Positions 41,885-50,444 of a stretch of DNA of 64,000 nt are shown here, in pieces. The stretch comes from Rhodocyclaceae bacterium (GTDB taxonomy: Bacteria; Pseudomonadota; Gammaproteobacteria; Burkholderiales; Rhodocyclaceae). The notes under the pieces are model-generated. The model was not told the DNA's origin. It did no database searches and saw only the letters and a list, made by a program, of their open reading frames with translations. Numbering within the stretch: position 1 is the first letter of the stretch; each line of letters starts with the position of its first letter. The stretch covers positions 32,875 through 96,874 of the forward strand of contig JAGRFY010000046.1 in NCBI GenBank assembly GCA_020445765.1, written 5' to 3'. The position numbers and the translations under genes are program-made.

Positions 41885-44248
41885 TCAGGCCGCCGACCGG
41901 GCCACGGCCAGCGGCACGCGCGCCCGGGCCAGGACGAGCCCGCTCACCAGTGCGCAGACCATTGCCGTGGCGCCCAGCACCGAAAAGGCACCGCCAAAGC
42001 CGACCGTCGACAACAATGCGCCGGCCACCAGCGGGCCGGCAACGTTGCCGAGGCGCTCGAGCATGCGGTACGCCCCATACACCGCATCGACGCCGTGGTG
42101 GGCGACTTCGTCGCGGCACAGTTCGCCGACCAGGGCAGACTGGGCCGAAATCGCCAATGCCTGACCGAGCCCGAGCAGGCCGACCAGTACCAGCAGGCCG
42201 GCTTGGTCGGGCATCGCCGCCGCGGCCAGCACGCCGGCGCCGGTCACGCCGAGGCCACCGGTCACCAGCGCGAGCCGGCGCGCAAAGGTTTCGCCGCGCC
42301 GGGCGGCAAGCGGCACCAGCACCACCATCAGCAGGCCGTACAGCATGATCAGTCGCCCGGCGGCCGCCTGTCCGTGCCCCAGTTCGGCGACGTAGAGCGG
42401 AACCAGGTAGAACAGCACGCCGATCAGCAGGACTTTGGCCGGTATCGCCGCAAACAGGGTCAGCACCGCGAAACGGCGGTTCGCCAGCAGCCGGATCAGA
42501 CTGCCCGCTCCGATGGCGGCGGACTGTGGCGGATGTCCGGGCTGCGCAGGCAGCGCCAGCATCGGTGCCAGGGCGAGCAGGCAGAGGGCGGCGGCGAGCG
42601 CGAAAGTCGCACGCTGACCGAGTTGATCGGCGAGGATGCCCCCGATCGACGGGCCGCACACGGTGGCCGCCATGATTGCGCCGACGAAGACCGCGAAGCC
42701 CCGGGTTCGCCCGCTGCCGGCCTGTTCCAGCACATAGCCCTGGCCCGCGGCGAAGACGATGCCATAGCCGGCCGCGCACAGCGAGCGCCAGGCGACGAGA
42801 TCGATCAGACCGTGGGCGAGCGCGCTGCCGGCGAAGCCGACCGCGCCGATCGACGCACCGATGATCAGCGCCCGGCGGCGCCCGATGCGCTCGCTCCAGC
42901 GGCCGAAGGCGGGCTGACCGACGGCCACGATCAGCATGAAGAGCGCGATCGGCAACCCGACCACCAGCGGTGCGGCCGCTTCACCGTCGCTGCCCGCCAG
43001 CCGTCCGACGTAGGCCGGCAGGCACGGCCGGGTCAGTTCCTCGGCCAGGATGAAGGTGAATACCGGCGCTCGGATGCGCATCAGCGCACCATCGGGCGCA
43101 CCGGGCGCCGTGCCGTTGGCGTGGCGTACCAGCTCGGACGCGAGCACCAGCGCCACCAGCAGCACCACCGCCACGTCGAGTCGCATGTCCGCCAGCAGCG
43201 CGCGCACGAAGGCCGGGTCGATGCCGAACACCAGCGAACCGTAACGCTGTCCCTGGTCGGCCAGCGGCACCACTGCGCGGCCCGAAATGTCATCGCGGGC
43301 GACATCCGGCGGCACCGGACCGTCCGCGAACACGACGGCACCTTCCGCATCGATTGCCGCGACGAAGGCCAGCTCCGGATTGTGTTCGCGCAATTCGCGC
43401 ATCGCCTGATCGACGCCGTAGAGCGACCGGTAGGAGAAGCCGGCACCGCGCGCCCGCTCGATCAGACCGGCGAGACCGCTGCCGAGGGCGGCTGCCTTGC
43501 GCGCCGCCTGCGGCACCAGTTGCTCGCTGAAGGCACGCTGCGATTCGAGGCCGAAGACCGCCATTGCCAGCACCAGCGGCAGCAGGCAGGCGGCCGTCAA
43601 CGGCCAGCGCGGGCTGCGCCCGCCATGCGCCGCCCGGCGCCGAGCCAGCCAGCCGACGGCGATCATCGAGCTCAGCGCGGCAAGACCGAAGCAGACGACC
43701 GCCGCGCCGGCCAGCCGGCGATCGGCGACGGCCATCGCCGCCGCGAGCTCCCGCTCGGCGTAATGGAGGCCGAAGTGACCGATCACCAGGCCGTAGCCGG
43801 TGCGCAGGCTGACTCCGGCGACCGGGCCGTCGTCGCTGGCGACGGCCCATGGCAGTTCATCGGAGACCTGTGCCACGCGCCTCAGTTCGCCGGGCACCTG
43901 CGCACCGACGCGATCCGCGCGCGAGCTTGCGACGATGCGACCTTCTTCATCGAACACGTCGATGCGGTCGAGCAGCGGCTCGCTCCGCCGGTGGCGCTCG
44001 AGCAGCGCCGGCAGGGTGTCCAGTTCGGCAAGACTGAGGCCGAGTCCCTGGGCGCGCTCGACACTGCGCGCAAGCTCGCGCGCTGCCGACACCACCCGCG
44101 CCTGGATGATCTGGGACAGACCCTGCTCCAGCTTCGCGCGGGTCAGCACGGTGGCCATCAGCGCACCGAACAGGCAGACCACCAACGCGACTGCCAGCAG
44201 TCGCCGGACGCCGGCCCCGGCCTGCGCCGGATCGGTGTTTGGGGGCAT
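41885..44248 (-). CDS. MFS transporter with N-terminal sensor modules
   Basis: A 787-residue membrane protein. After a first helix (about 16-36) comes an extracytoplasmic domain with DRIDVFDEEGRIVASS, two more helices, a second sensor-like domain (AAIDAEGAVVFADGP), another helix, then a full MFS transporter from about residue 385 (RIRAPVFTFILAEELTRPCLPAYVG, GRWSERIGRRRALIIGA). The start is taken at the ATG at 44248, since the longer frame begins with TTG. Fusion of sensors to an MFS is rare; the transporter part may be a receptor or may be gated by the sensor. First gene of the operon, 16 bases before the binding protein gene. Confidence 0.85.
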   Translation of the reverse strand: MPPNTDPAQAGAGVRRLLAVALVVCLFGALMATVLTRAKLEQGLSQIIQARVVSAARELARSVERAQGLGLSLAELDTLPALLERHRRSEPLLDRIDVFDEEGRIVASSRADRVGAQVPGELRRVAQVSDELPWAVASDDGPVAGVSLRTGYGLVIGHFGLHYAERELAAAMAVADRRLAGAAVVCFGLAALSSMIAVGWLARRRAAHGGRSPRWPLTAACLLPLVLAMAVFGLESQRAFSEQLVPQAARKAAALGSGLAGLIERARGAGFSYRSLYGVDQAMRELREHNPELAFVAAIDAEGAVVFADGPVPPDVARDDISGRAVVPLADQGQRYGSLVFGIDPAFVRALLADMRLDVAVVLLVALVLASELVRHANGTAPGAPDGALMRIRAPVFTFILAEELTRPCLPAYVGRLAGSDGEAAAPLVVGLPIALFMLIVAVGQPAFGRWSERIGRRRALIIGASIGAVGFAGSALAHGLIDLVAWRSLCAAGYGIVFAAGQGYVLEQAGSGRTRGFAVFVGAIMAATVCGPSIGGILADQLGQRATFALAAALCLLALAPMLALPAQPGHPPQSAAIGAGSLIRLLANRRFAVLTLFAAIPAKVLLIGVLFYLVPLYVAELGHGQAAAGRLIMLYGLLMVVLVPLAARRGETFARRLALVTGGLGVTGAGVLAAAAMPDQAGLLVLVGLLGLGQALAISAQSALVGELCRDEVAHHGVDAVYGAYRMLERLGNVAGPLVAGALLSTVGFGGAFSVLGATAMVCALVSGLVLARARVPLAVARSAA

Positions 44249-44388
44249 CGCGATCACCGGACGAAATGACCCTTCAGATTTCGGCAATCCGACAGCAGTC
44301 TTTATCGCTTTCGGCGCGGCGTCATCGACGTCGGAGGACCGATCGTGGCAAGGTGGCCGGTGTGCCGACCGCTCAGGAGCCTGCCACC

Positions 44389-45159
44389 ATGCCCCGCTTC
44401 GCCGCCAACCTGACGATGCTGTTCAACGAACTGCCGTTTCTCGATCGCTTCGAGGCCGCGGCCAAGGCCGACTTCACGGCGGTCGAGTACCTGTTTCCGT
44501 ACGAGTGGCCAGCCGAACAGCTGGCGGAGGCGCTGTCGCGCCACGGTCTCACACAGGTGCTGCACAACCTGCCGCCCGGCGACTGGGCCGCCGGCGAGCG
44601 CGGCATCGCCTGCCATCCTGGGCGCACCGGCGAATTCCAGGACGGTGTCGGGCGCGCGATCGAATACGCCCACGCGCTCGACTGCCCCCGGCTCAACTGC
44701 CTGGCCGGGATTGCGCCGGCCGGAGAGGATCCGGAGCGGCTGTGGCAGACCTTCGCGGACAATCTCGGATTCGCCGCCCGCGAGCTCGACAAGGCCGGAC
44801 TGCGCCTGCTGATCGAACCGATCAACACCTTCGACATCCCCGGCTTCCTGCTCAACCGCACCGAGCAGGCGGCGCGACTGCTCGATCGGGTCGGCGCCGG
44901 CAACCTGGCGATCCAGTACGACATCTACCATGCGCAGCGCATGGAGGGCGAACTGGCGGCGACCATCGGCCGCCACCTCGGCCGCATCGGCCACATGCAG
45001 TTGGCCGACAACCCCGGCCGCCACGAACCCGGCACCGGTGAAATCAATTTCCCGTTCCTGTTCGGCGAAATCGACCGGCTGGGCTACGATGGATGGATCG
45101 GCTGCGAGTACCGGCCGGCAACGACCACGCTGGCCGGGCTCGACTGGCTGCAACGATAG
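44389..45159 (+). CDS. hyi: hydroxypyruvate isomerase family protein
   Basis: A 256-residue TIM-barrel enzyme (AP endonuclease family 2 fold) that interconverts hydroxypyruvate and tartronate semialdehyde. The family residues are seen in LTMLFNELPFLDRF, the metal Glu in LLIEPINTFDIPGFLLN, and GCEYRP near the end. AGGAG lies before the ATG. It is divergent from the MFS-sensor gene and begins the hyi-glxR-ttuD operon. OtnI-type isomerases of related sugars acids are the alternative. Confidence 0.88.
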   Translation: MPRFAANLTMLFNELPFLDRFEAAAKADFTAVEYLFPYEWPAEQLAEALSRHGLTQVLHNLPPGDWAAGERGIACHPGRTGEFQDGVGRAIEYAHALDCPRLNCLAGIAPAGEDPERLWQTFADNLGFAARELDKAGLRLLIEPINTFDIPGFLLNRTEQAARLLDRVGAGNLAIQYDIYHAQRMEGELAATIGRHLGRIGHMQLADNPGRHEPGTGEINFPFLFGEIDRLGYDGWIGCEYRPATTTLAGLDWLQR

Positions 45160-45190
45160 GACCGACAAGCAGCTTACGGAGGAAACCGCA

Positions 45191-46075
45191 ATGGCGAAGA
45201 TCGGTTTCGTCGGACTCGGCATCATGGGCAGGCCGATGGCCGGCCACCTGATCGCAGCAGGCCACGAACTGTTCCTGCACAGCCGCAGCGGCATACCCGA
45301 TGAACTGCTTGCCGCGGGCGCTGCGGATGCCGCCTCGCCGGCCGGGGCGGCGCGTGCCGGCGACGTCGTGTTCACAATGGTGCCGGACACCCCGGATGTC
45401 GAAAAGGTCCTGTTTGGTGACCACGGCATCGCAAGTGGTCTCAGCGAAGGCAAGGTCGTCGTCGACATGAGTTCGATCTCGCCGGTGGCGACGCGTGATT
45501 TCGCGGCGCGCATCAATGCCCTGGGCTGCCAGTATCTCGATGCGCCGGTCTCGGGTGGCGAGGTCGGCGCCAAGAATGCGGCGCTGACGATCATGGTCGG
45601 TGGCGAGCAGGCGACCTTCGACCGCGTCCGACCGCTGTTCGAGACCATGGGCAAGAACATCACGCTGGTCGGCGGCAACGGCGACGGACAGATCACCAAG
45701 GTCGCCAACCAGATCATCGTCGCGCTGACCATCGAGGCCGTGGGCGAAGCGCTGGTGCTGGCCGCCAAGGCCGGCGCCGATCCGTCTCGGGTGCGCGAGG
45801 CACTGATGGGCGGCTTCGCCAATTCCCGAATTCTCGAGGTGCATGGCGAGCGCATGATCAAGCGCAGCTTCGATCCGGGCTTTCGCATCGAACTGCATCA
45901 GAAGGATCTCAACCTGGCCCTGGCCACGGCCCGCGAACTCGGCGTGGCCCTGCCCAATACCGCGACCGCGCAGGAGCTGTTCAACGCCTGCCGCGCCCAC
46001 GGCGGCCAGGGCTGGGACCATTCGGCGATGGTGCGGGCGCTGGAGACCCTCTCCAACCACCGCATCGCCGACTGA
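45191..46075 (+). CDS. glxR: 2-hydroxy-3-oxopropionate (tartronate semialdehyde) reductase
   Basis: A 294-residue NAD(P)H-dependent beta-hydroxyacid dehydrogenase that reduces tartronate semialdehyde to glycerate. It has the Rossmann motif GLGIMGRPMAGHL, the substrate motif DAPVSGGEVGA, and the catalytic Lys in GQITKVANQ. Close 31-base spacing after hyi and a GGAGG before the ATG support an operon. Confidence 0.93.
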   Translation: MAKIGFVGLGIMGRPMAGHLIAAGHELFLHSRSGIPDELLAAGAADAASPAGAARAGDVVFTMVPDTPDVEKVLFGDHGIASGLSEGKVVVDMSSISPVATRDFAARINALGCQYLDAPVSGGEVGAKNAALTIMVGGEQATFDRVRPLFETMGKNITLVGGNGDGQITKVANQIIVALTIEAVGEALVLAAKAGADPSRVREALMGGFANSRILEVHGERMIKRSFDPGFRIELHQKDLNLALATARELGVALPNTATAQELFNACRAHGGQGWDHSAMVRALETLSNHRIAD

Positions 46076-46091
46076 GGTCGGCCGGCTGACC

Positions 46092-47348
46092 ATGGATCCG
46101 CGCGCGATCCTGCGGGAGATGTTCGACGCAGCCGTGCTCGCGGCGCAGCCGGAACGCTGCATACCACCCCATCTGCCGTCCGCCCCTGGCGGCCGGACCG
46201 TGGTGATCGGCGCCGGCAAGGCGTCTGCCGCAATGGCCCGGGCGCTGGAACGACACTGGCCGGGGGACTTGAGCGGCCTGGTGGTGACCCGCTACGGCTA
46301 CGCCGTTCCATGCCAGCGCATCGAGATCGTCGAAGCCGCCCACCCGGTTCCGGACAAGGCCGGTCTCGACGCCGCCCGCCGCATGCTCGACGCGGTTTCC
46401 GGCCTCGGCAGCGACGACCTCGTCATCTGCCTGATCTCCGGTGGCGGCTCGGCGCTGCTGCCGCTGCCTGGCGCAGGGCTGGAACTCGATACCAAACAGG
46501 CGGTGAATCGCGAACTGTTGCGCTGTGGCGCGACGATCACCGAGATGAACTGCCTGCGGCGACATCTGTCGGCGATCAAGGGCGGACGGCTGGCGGCGGC
46601 CTGCCATCCCGCGCGGGTGGTCAATCTGCTGATCTCGGACGTGCCCGGCGACGACCCGATCGACATTGCCTCAGGCCCGACCGTGGCCGATCCGACCACC
46701 TGCCGCGACGCGCTGGCGATCGCCGATCGCTACCGGATCGCGCTGCCTGTCACCGCCCGCGACCTGCTCGAGTCCGGCACCGGCGAATCGGTCAAGCCGG
46801 GCGATCCGCGCCTGGCCGGTGTCGAGACCCACCTGATCGCAACACCGCAGATGGCGTTGCTGGCAGCCGCCGGCGTCGCCGCCCGCCACGGCATCCGGCC
46901 GCTGATCCTGGGCGACAGCCTGCAGGGCGAGGCACGCGAACTCGGCCGCGCGCTGGCCGGCGTGGCCATGCAGGTATCGCGTCATCATCAGCCGGCAACA
47001 CCGCCCTGCGTGCTGCTGTCGGGCGGCGAAACCACGGTGACGCTGCGCGGCGAGGGCCGCGGCGGACGCAACGTCGAATTCCTGCTGTCGCTGGCGATCG
47101 CCCTCGAAGGCCAGGCCGGCACCTGGGCCCTGGCCGGCGACACCGACGGTGTCGATGGCGTCGAGGAGATCGCCGGTGCGCTGATCGCACCCGACACCCT
47201 GGCACGGGCATGGTCGGCCGGGATCGATCCCCGTGCGCGCCTCGACGAAAACGACGGCCACGGCTTCTTCGAAGCGCTCGCAGACTCGGTGGTAACCGGG
47301 CCGACGCTGACCAACGTCAACGATTTTCGCGCGATCCTGGTGCTGTAG
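46092..47348 (+). CDS. ttuD: glycerate 2-kinase (GckA/TtuD, MOFRL family)
   Basis: A 418-residue cytoplasmic kinase that phosphorylates D-glycerate at C2, completing the route from hydroxypyruvate or glyoxylate to glycolysis. The DUF4147 N-terminal part (VVIGAGKASAAMA, CLISGGGSALLPLP) and the C-terminal MOFRL part (LSGGETTVTLRGEGRGGRNVEFLLSLA, AGDTDGVDG) are both intact. It lies 16 bases after glxR. Glyoxylate carboligase (gcl) is not in the window. Confidence 0.93.
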   Translation: MDPRAILREMFDAAVLAAQPERCIPPHLPSAPGGRTVVIGAGKASAAMARALERHWPGDLSGLVVTRYGYAVPCQRIEIVEAAHPVPDKAGLDAARRMLDAVSGLGSDDLVICLISGGGSALLPLPGAGLELDTKQAVNRELLRCGATITEMNCLRRHLSAIKGGRLAAACHPARVVNLLISDVPGDDPIDIASGPTVADPTTCRDALAIADRYRIALPVTARDLLESGTGESVKPGDPRLAGVETHLIATPQMALLAAAGVAARHGIRPLILGDSLQGEARELGRALAGVAMQVSRHHQPATPPCVLLSGGETTVTLRGEGRGGRNVEFLLSLAIALEGQAGTWALAGDTDGVDGVEEIAGALIAPDTLARAWSAGIDPRARLDENDGHGFFEALADSVVTGPTLTNVNDFRAILVL

Positions 47349-47478
47349 CCGGATGTCGTTCGTGCATCGGGCAGTCGCCGATCCGTGTATTTGTTGATAC
47401 GCTTCGCGCATATGCCAATGTCGGCTCGACGACTGCCGACGGACACCAACCGGGATGCCGTCGCCATGGCGGAGACAG

Positions 47479-48879
47479 ATGGAACTCGATGACATCCGGA
47501 ACATCCTGCCGCTGTTCCTGAGGCACTCGAACGCTGCGGTCGCGATCAAGAATCTCGACGCCAGCTATCTGTTCGCCAACAGCGCGTTCGAACGCTTTGC
47601 CTGCGCGGCGCCGGACAGCGTCGTCGGCGCATGCGATGCCGACCTGCTGTCGCCGGAGCGGGCCCGACGGGCGGCCGAGGCCGAGCGCACGATTCTGACG
47701 ACCGGCCGTGCCGTCAGCGAAAGCGAAACCTTCGTCGAAAAAGGGGAGACGATATGCTTTCAGGTGGCCCGATTCCCGATCTTCGGTGAGCACGAACGAC
47801 AGGTGGCGATTGGCCTGATCGCCGTCGAATGCCTGCCGCGGACCGACAGCGTCGTGGACGCCGAGCGCGCCCTGAAACAGGCCCAGGAGGCCAATTCGCA
47901 GCTTCGCAGCGCGATATTCACGCTCGAGGAACTGGCCAGCACCGACCGCCTGACCAACGCCTGGAACCGGCGCCGCTTCGAGGAGACCATTGAAGGCGAG
48001 ACCCACCGCTCGGCGCGCTACGGCCATCCGCTGTCGATGCTGCTGATCGACGTCGACCACTTCAAGCGCATCAATGACGAATTCGGTCACCGCGAGGGCG
48101 ACCGGGTCCTGGTGGCAATCAGCGCGCTGGTACGCGCAATCATGCGCAAGTCCGATTCGCTGACGAGATGGGGCGGCGAGGAATTCATCGTGCTGATGCC
48201 CAATACCGGACTCGGCCGGGCCCAGGCCACCGCCAGGCGGATCTGCGAGACCATCGCCGAATCGGAGATCGACGGCATCGGTCGGCTGACCGTCAGCGTC
48301 GGCGTCGCCGAGTACCTGCCATCCGAAACTTCGGACGAATGGATCGAACGCGCCGACCGCGCGATGTATCTCGCCAAGGAGGGCGGCCGCAATCGGGTCG
48401 AGGCCGATGCGCGCCGGGCCCTGACCCAGAACCACATCGAGCATCTGGAGGGCAACTTCGTCCAGCTGGTATGGAAGGACATGTTCTGCAGTGGCCATCC
48501 TTTGATCGACGGACAGCACCGCGATCTCTTCGCGCGCGCCAACGAACTGCTCGACGCGATGCTGTCGGGACGGCCGCGGGACGAGATCCTGCTGACCATC
48601 GAACACCTGCTGTTCGACGTCGGCAAGCACTTTCGCGACGAGGAATGGATTCTCGGTGCGCTCGAATACGGCCATCTCGACGGTCACCGGCAGGAGCACG
48701 CCCGACTGATGACGCGATGCCACGCCCTGGTCGGCGAATTCGAGGCCGGCATCGTTCCGATCGGCGAGCTGTTCGAGTTTCTCGCCCATGAACTGGTGAC
48801 GCGCCACATCCTCGGCACCGACCGCGAGTACTTCGACCTGATCCGGCAAGGTGCCGTTTCCTTGCCGCTGCCCGAGTAG
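47479..48879 (+). CDS. diguanylate cyclase with PAS and C-terminal hemerythrin domains
   Basis: A 466-residue cytoplasmic protein that should make cyclic di-GMP in response to O2 or redox state. A PAS-like domain (about 10-120) precedes GGDEF (about 155-320) with intact active site GGEEF near 231 and the inhibitory I-site RxxD (RKSD) five residues before it. Residues 340-455 are a hemerythrin with ligands in DGQHRD, HFRDEE, HRQEHARL and HILGTD. The ATG at 47479 with GGAGA upstream is preferred over 47455. Hemerythrin-coupled cyclases such as Vibrio Vc Bhr-DGC are known. Confidence 0.92.
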   Translation: MELDDIRNILPLFLRHSNAAVAIKNLDASYLFANSAFERFACAAPDSVVGACDADLLSPERARRAAEAERTILTTGRAVSESETFVEKGETICFQVARFPIFGEHERQVAIGLIAVECLPRTDSVVDAERALKQAQEANSQLRSAIFTLEELASTDRLTNAWNRRRFEETIEGETHRSARYGHPLSMLLIDVDHFKRINDEFGHREGDRVLVAISALVRAIMRKSDSLTRWGGEEFIVLMPNTGLGRAQATARRICETIAESEIDGIGRLTVSVGVAEYLPSETSDEWIERADRAMYLAKEGGRNRVEADARRALTQNHIEHLEGNFVQLVWKDMFCSGHPLIDGQHRDLFARANELLDAMLSGRPRDEILLTIEHLLFDVGKHFRDEEWILGALEYGHLDGHRQEHARLMTRCHALVGEFEAGIVPIGELFEFLAHELVTRHILGTDREYFDLIRQGAVSLPLPE

Positions 48880-48912
48880 GTCGCAGAGCCCGCGCACCAG
48901 GCCGGATTCAAC

Positions 48913-48950
48913 CTTTCTGTAGAAAGAAAAATACTCTATGCTTTCTACAG
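48913..48950. promoter_or_regulatory. operator of the Xre-RES toxin-antitoxin pair
   Basis: CTGTAGAAAG (48917-48926) and CTTTCTACAG (48941-48950) are perfect inverted repeats 14 bases apart. The left half is itself a dyad (CTTTCT-GT-AGAAAG). They end at the AGGAGG ribosome site of the antitoxin, a good place for self-repression. Confidence 0.65.
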
Positions 48951-48962
48951 AGGAGGTAAGCC

Positions 48963-49343
48963 ATGTCAACGGGTGAACACCGGATCGGCGAGCGGCCCGC
49001 CGCTGCCGAGGTGCTGACGAAAGCCGTGGCCCGGGCCGCCGAACGACTGGCGATTCCGCGCCAGTTGCTGGCCCGGGTGCTCGGACTCAGCCCGGCCACG
49101 ATCAGCCGCCTGTTCGCAGGCCAGTACCGGCTCGATCCGCGGCGCAAGGAATGGGAATTCGCGTTGCTGTTCGTCCGCGCCTTTCGATCACTCGACTCGA
49201 TCGTCGGCAGCGAGTCGGCCGCACGTCAATGGCTCAAGGCCAGCAACCGGGGGCTCAACGGCCGCCCGGTCGATCTGATCGGCAGTACCGAAGGGCTGGT
49301 TCGTGTCGTCCAGTATCTGGACGCCTCGCGCGGTATCGTCTGA
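48963..49343 (+). CDS. Xre/MbcA/ParS-family antitoxin
   Basis: A 126-residue protein with an N-terminal helix-turn-helix (AIPRQLLARVLGLSPATISRLFAGQYRL) and the C-terminal DUF2384 toxin-binding part (ARQWLKASNRGLNGRPVDLIGSTEGLVRVVQYLDA). AGGAGG lies 6 bases before the ATG. It overlaps the RES toxin and probably represses the pair by binding the inverted repeats upstream. Confidence 0.9.
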   Translation: MSTGEHRIGERPAAAEVLTKAVARAAERLAIPRQLLARVLGLSPATISRLFAGQYRLDPRRKEWEFALLFVRAFRSLDSIVGSESAARQWLKASNRGLNGRPVDLIGSTEGLVRVVQYLDASRGIV

Positions 49344-50040
49344 AGCGGTCGACTGGCGCGGCATCGTCTGGCGCGTGGTCGAGGCCCAATACACCGCCGC
49401 CACGATGAAGCTGGTGGACTCCGCGGCCGAACAGGATCTGCTCGAGGCCCTGCTCGACGGCGCCAAGCCGGAGTGGCCCGAAGACACGCTGCGACTCGAT
49501 TTCCTGCTGGCGACACCGTTCCGCTATCCACCGCGGGCGGGCGGTTCGCGCTTTCGCGCCGAGGCCGATCCCGGTGTCTTCTACGGTGCCGGCTCGGTAC
49601 GAACCGCCTGTGCCGAACTGGGCTACTGGCGCTGGCGCTTCCTGCTGGACGCACCCGAGCTCGAACGACTCGAGCCGGTCGCCCACACGGCGTTCCGCAG
49701 CCAGATCGACACCCGCGCGGTCGACCTGCGCCATCCGCCCTTCGACCGCGACCGCGATGCCTGGGGCCACCCGTCCGACTATCGCCGGTGCCAGAACTTC
49801 GCAGCCCAATGCAGACAGACCGACCTCGGCGCCATCGTCTATGCTTCGGTACGCGACCCCGAACCCGGCTGGTGCATCGCGCTGTTGCGTGCCAGCGCGT
49901 TCGCTCGCCCGCGTCCGCTCACCGGCAACCAGACCTGGTGGCTCGCGGTCAATGCCGACGAGGTGGTCTGGCGCAGACGCCAGCAATCACTGGTGGTGGA
50001 CATGCGCCGCTGGCACTTCCGAGCGGAGGAATCCCGATGA
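49303..50040 (+). CDS. RES-domain toxin (NAD+ phosphorylase/ADP-ribosyltransferase type)
   Basis: A 245-residue protein of the RES family, whose members deplete NAD+ or ADP-ribosylate targets and stop growth. The core pattern GGSRFRAEADPGVFYGAGSVRTACAELGYWRWRF carries the Arg, Tyr and Glu expected at the active site. The GTG at 49303 overlaps the antitoxin by 41 bases; a later ATG near 49405 is possible but would remove the WRGIVWRVVE beta strand. It is followed by a coupled secreted-protein gene. Confidence 0.88.
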   Translation: MSSSIWTPRAVSSEAVDWRGIVWRVVEAQYTAATMKLVDSAAEQDLLEALLDGAKPEWPEDTLRLDFLLATPFRYPPRAGGSRFRAEADPGVFYGAGSVRTACAELGYWRWRFLLDAPELERLEPVAHTAFRSQIDTRAVDLRHPPFDRDRDAWGHPSDYRRCQNFAAQCRQTDLGAIVYASVRDPEPGWCIALLRASAFARPRPLTGNQTWWLAVNADEVVWRRRQQSLVVDMRRWHFRAEESR

Positions 50041-50393
50041 AACGCCTGCTGGCGCTGATTCCCCTGGTCTGCGCGGCGTCACTGCCCGCCGGCGAGGCCG
50101 ACGTGCTATCCGCCGAAGCCCACTGCGACGACGATCGCAACTGTCGCTTCGACGTAACGGTCCGCCACGCCGACGAAGGCTGGAGTCACTACGCGGATCG
50201 GTGGGACGTCCTGGGCCCGGACGGCCAACTGCTCGGCCGCCGGACGCTGCTGCACCCCCACGTCTCCGAGCAACCCTTCACGCGCTCGCTCGGCGGCGTA
50301 CGCATTCCGGCCGGCCTCGAGTCGGTACGCATCCGCGCCCACGACAAGGTGCATGGCGACGGCGGCAACGAAGTCGTCGTCGACATCCGCTGA
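50037..50393 (+). CDS. hypothetical exported protein
   Basis: A 118-residue protein with a Sec signal peptide (KRLLALIPLVCAASLPAGEA) and a small beta-rich periplasmic domain (CDDDRNCRFDVTVRHADEGWSHYADRWDVLGPDG). Its ATG overlaps the toxin stop, yet an exported protein has no clear part in the toxin-antitoxin pair. Two Cys residues near the start of the mature part may form a disulfide. Confidence 0.75.
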   Translation: MKRLLALIPLVCAASLPAGEADVLSAEAHCDDDRNCRFDVTVRHADEGWSHYADRWDVLGPDGQLLGRRTLLHPHVSEQPFTRSLGGVRIPAGLESVRIRAHDKVHGDGGNEVVVDIR

Positions 50394-50444
50394 TCCGCGT
50401 TCCGGCTCGCGGACCTCGACACGAGGCCGGCGCCCCGGACACGG

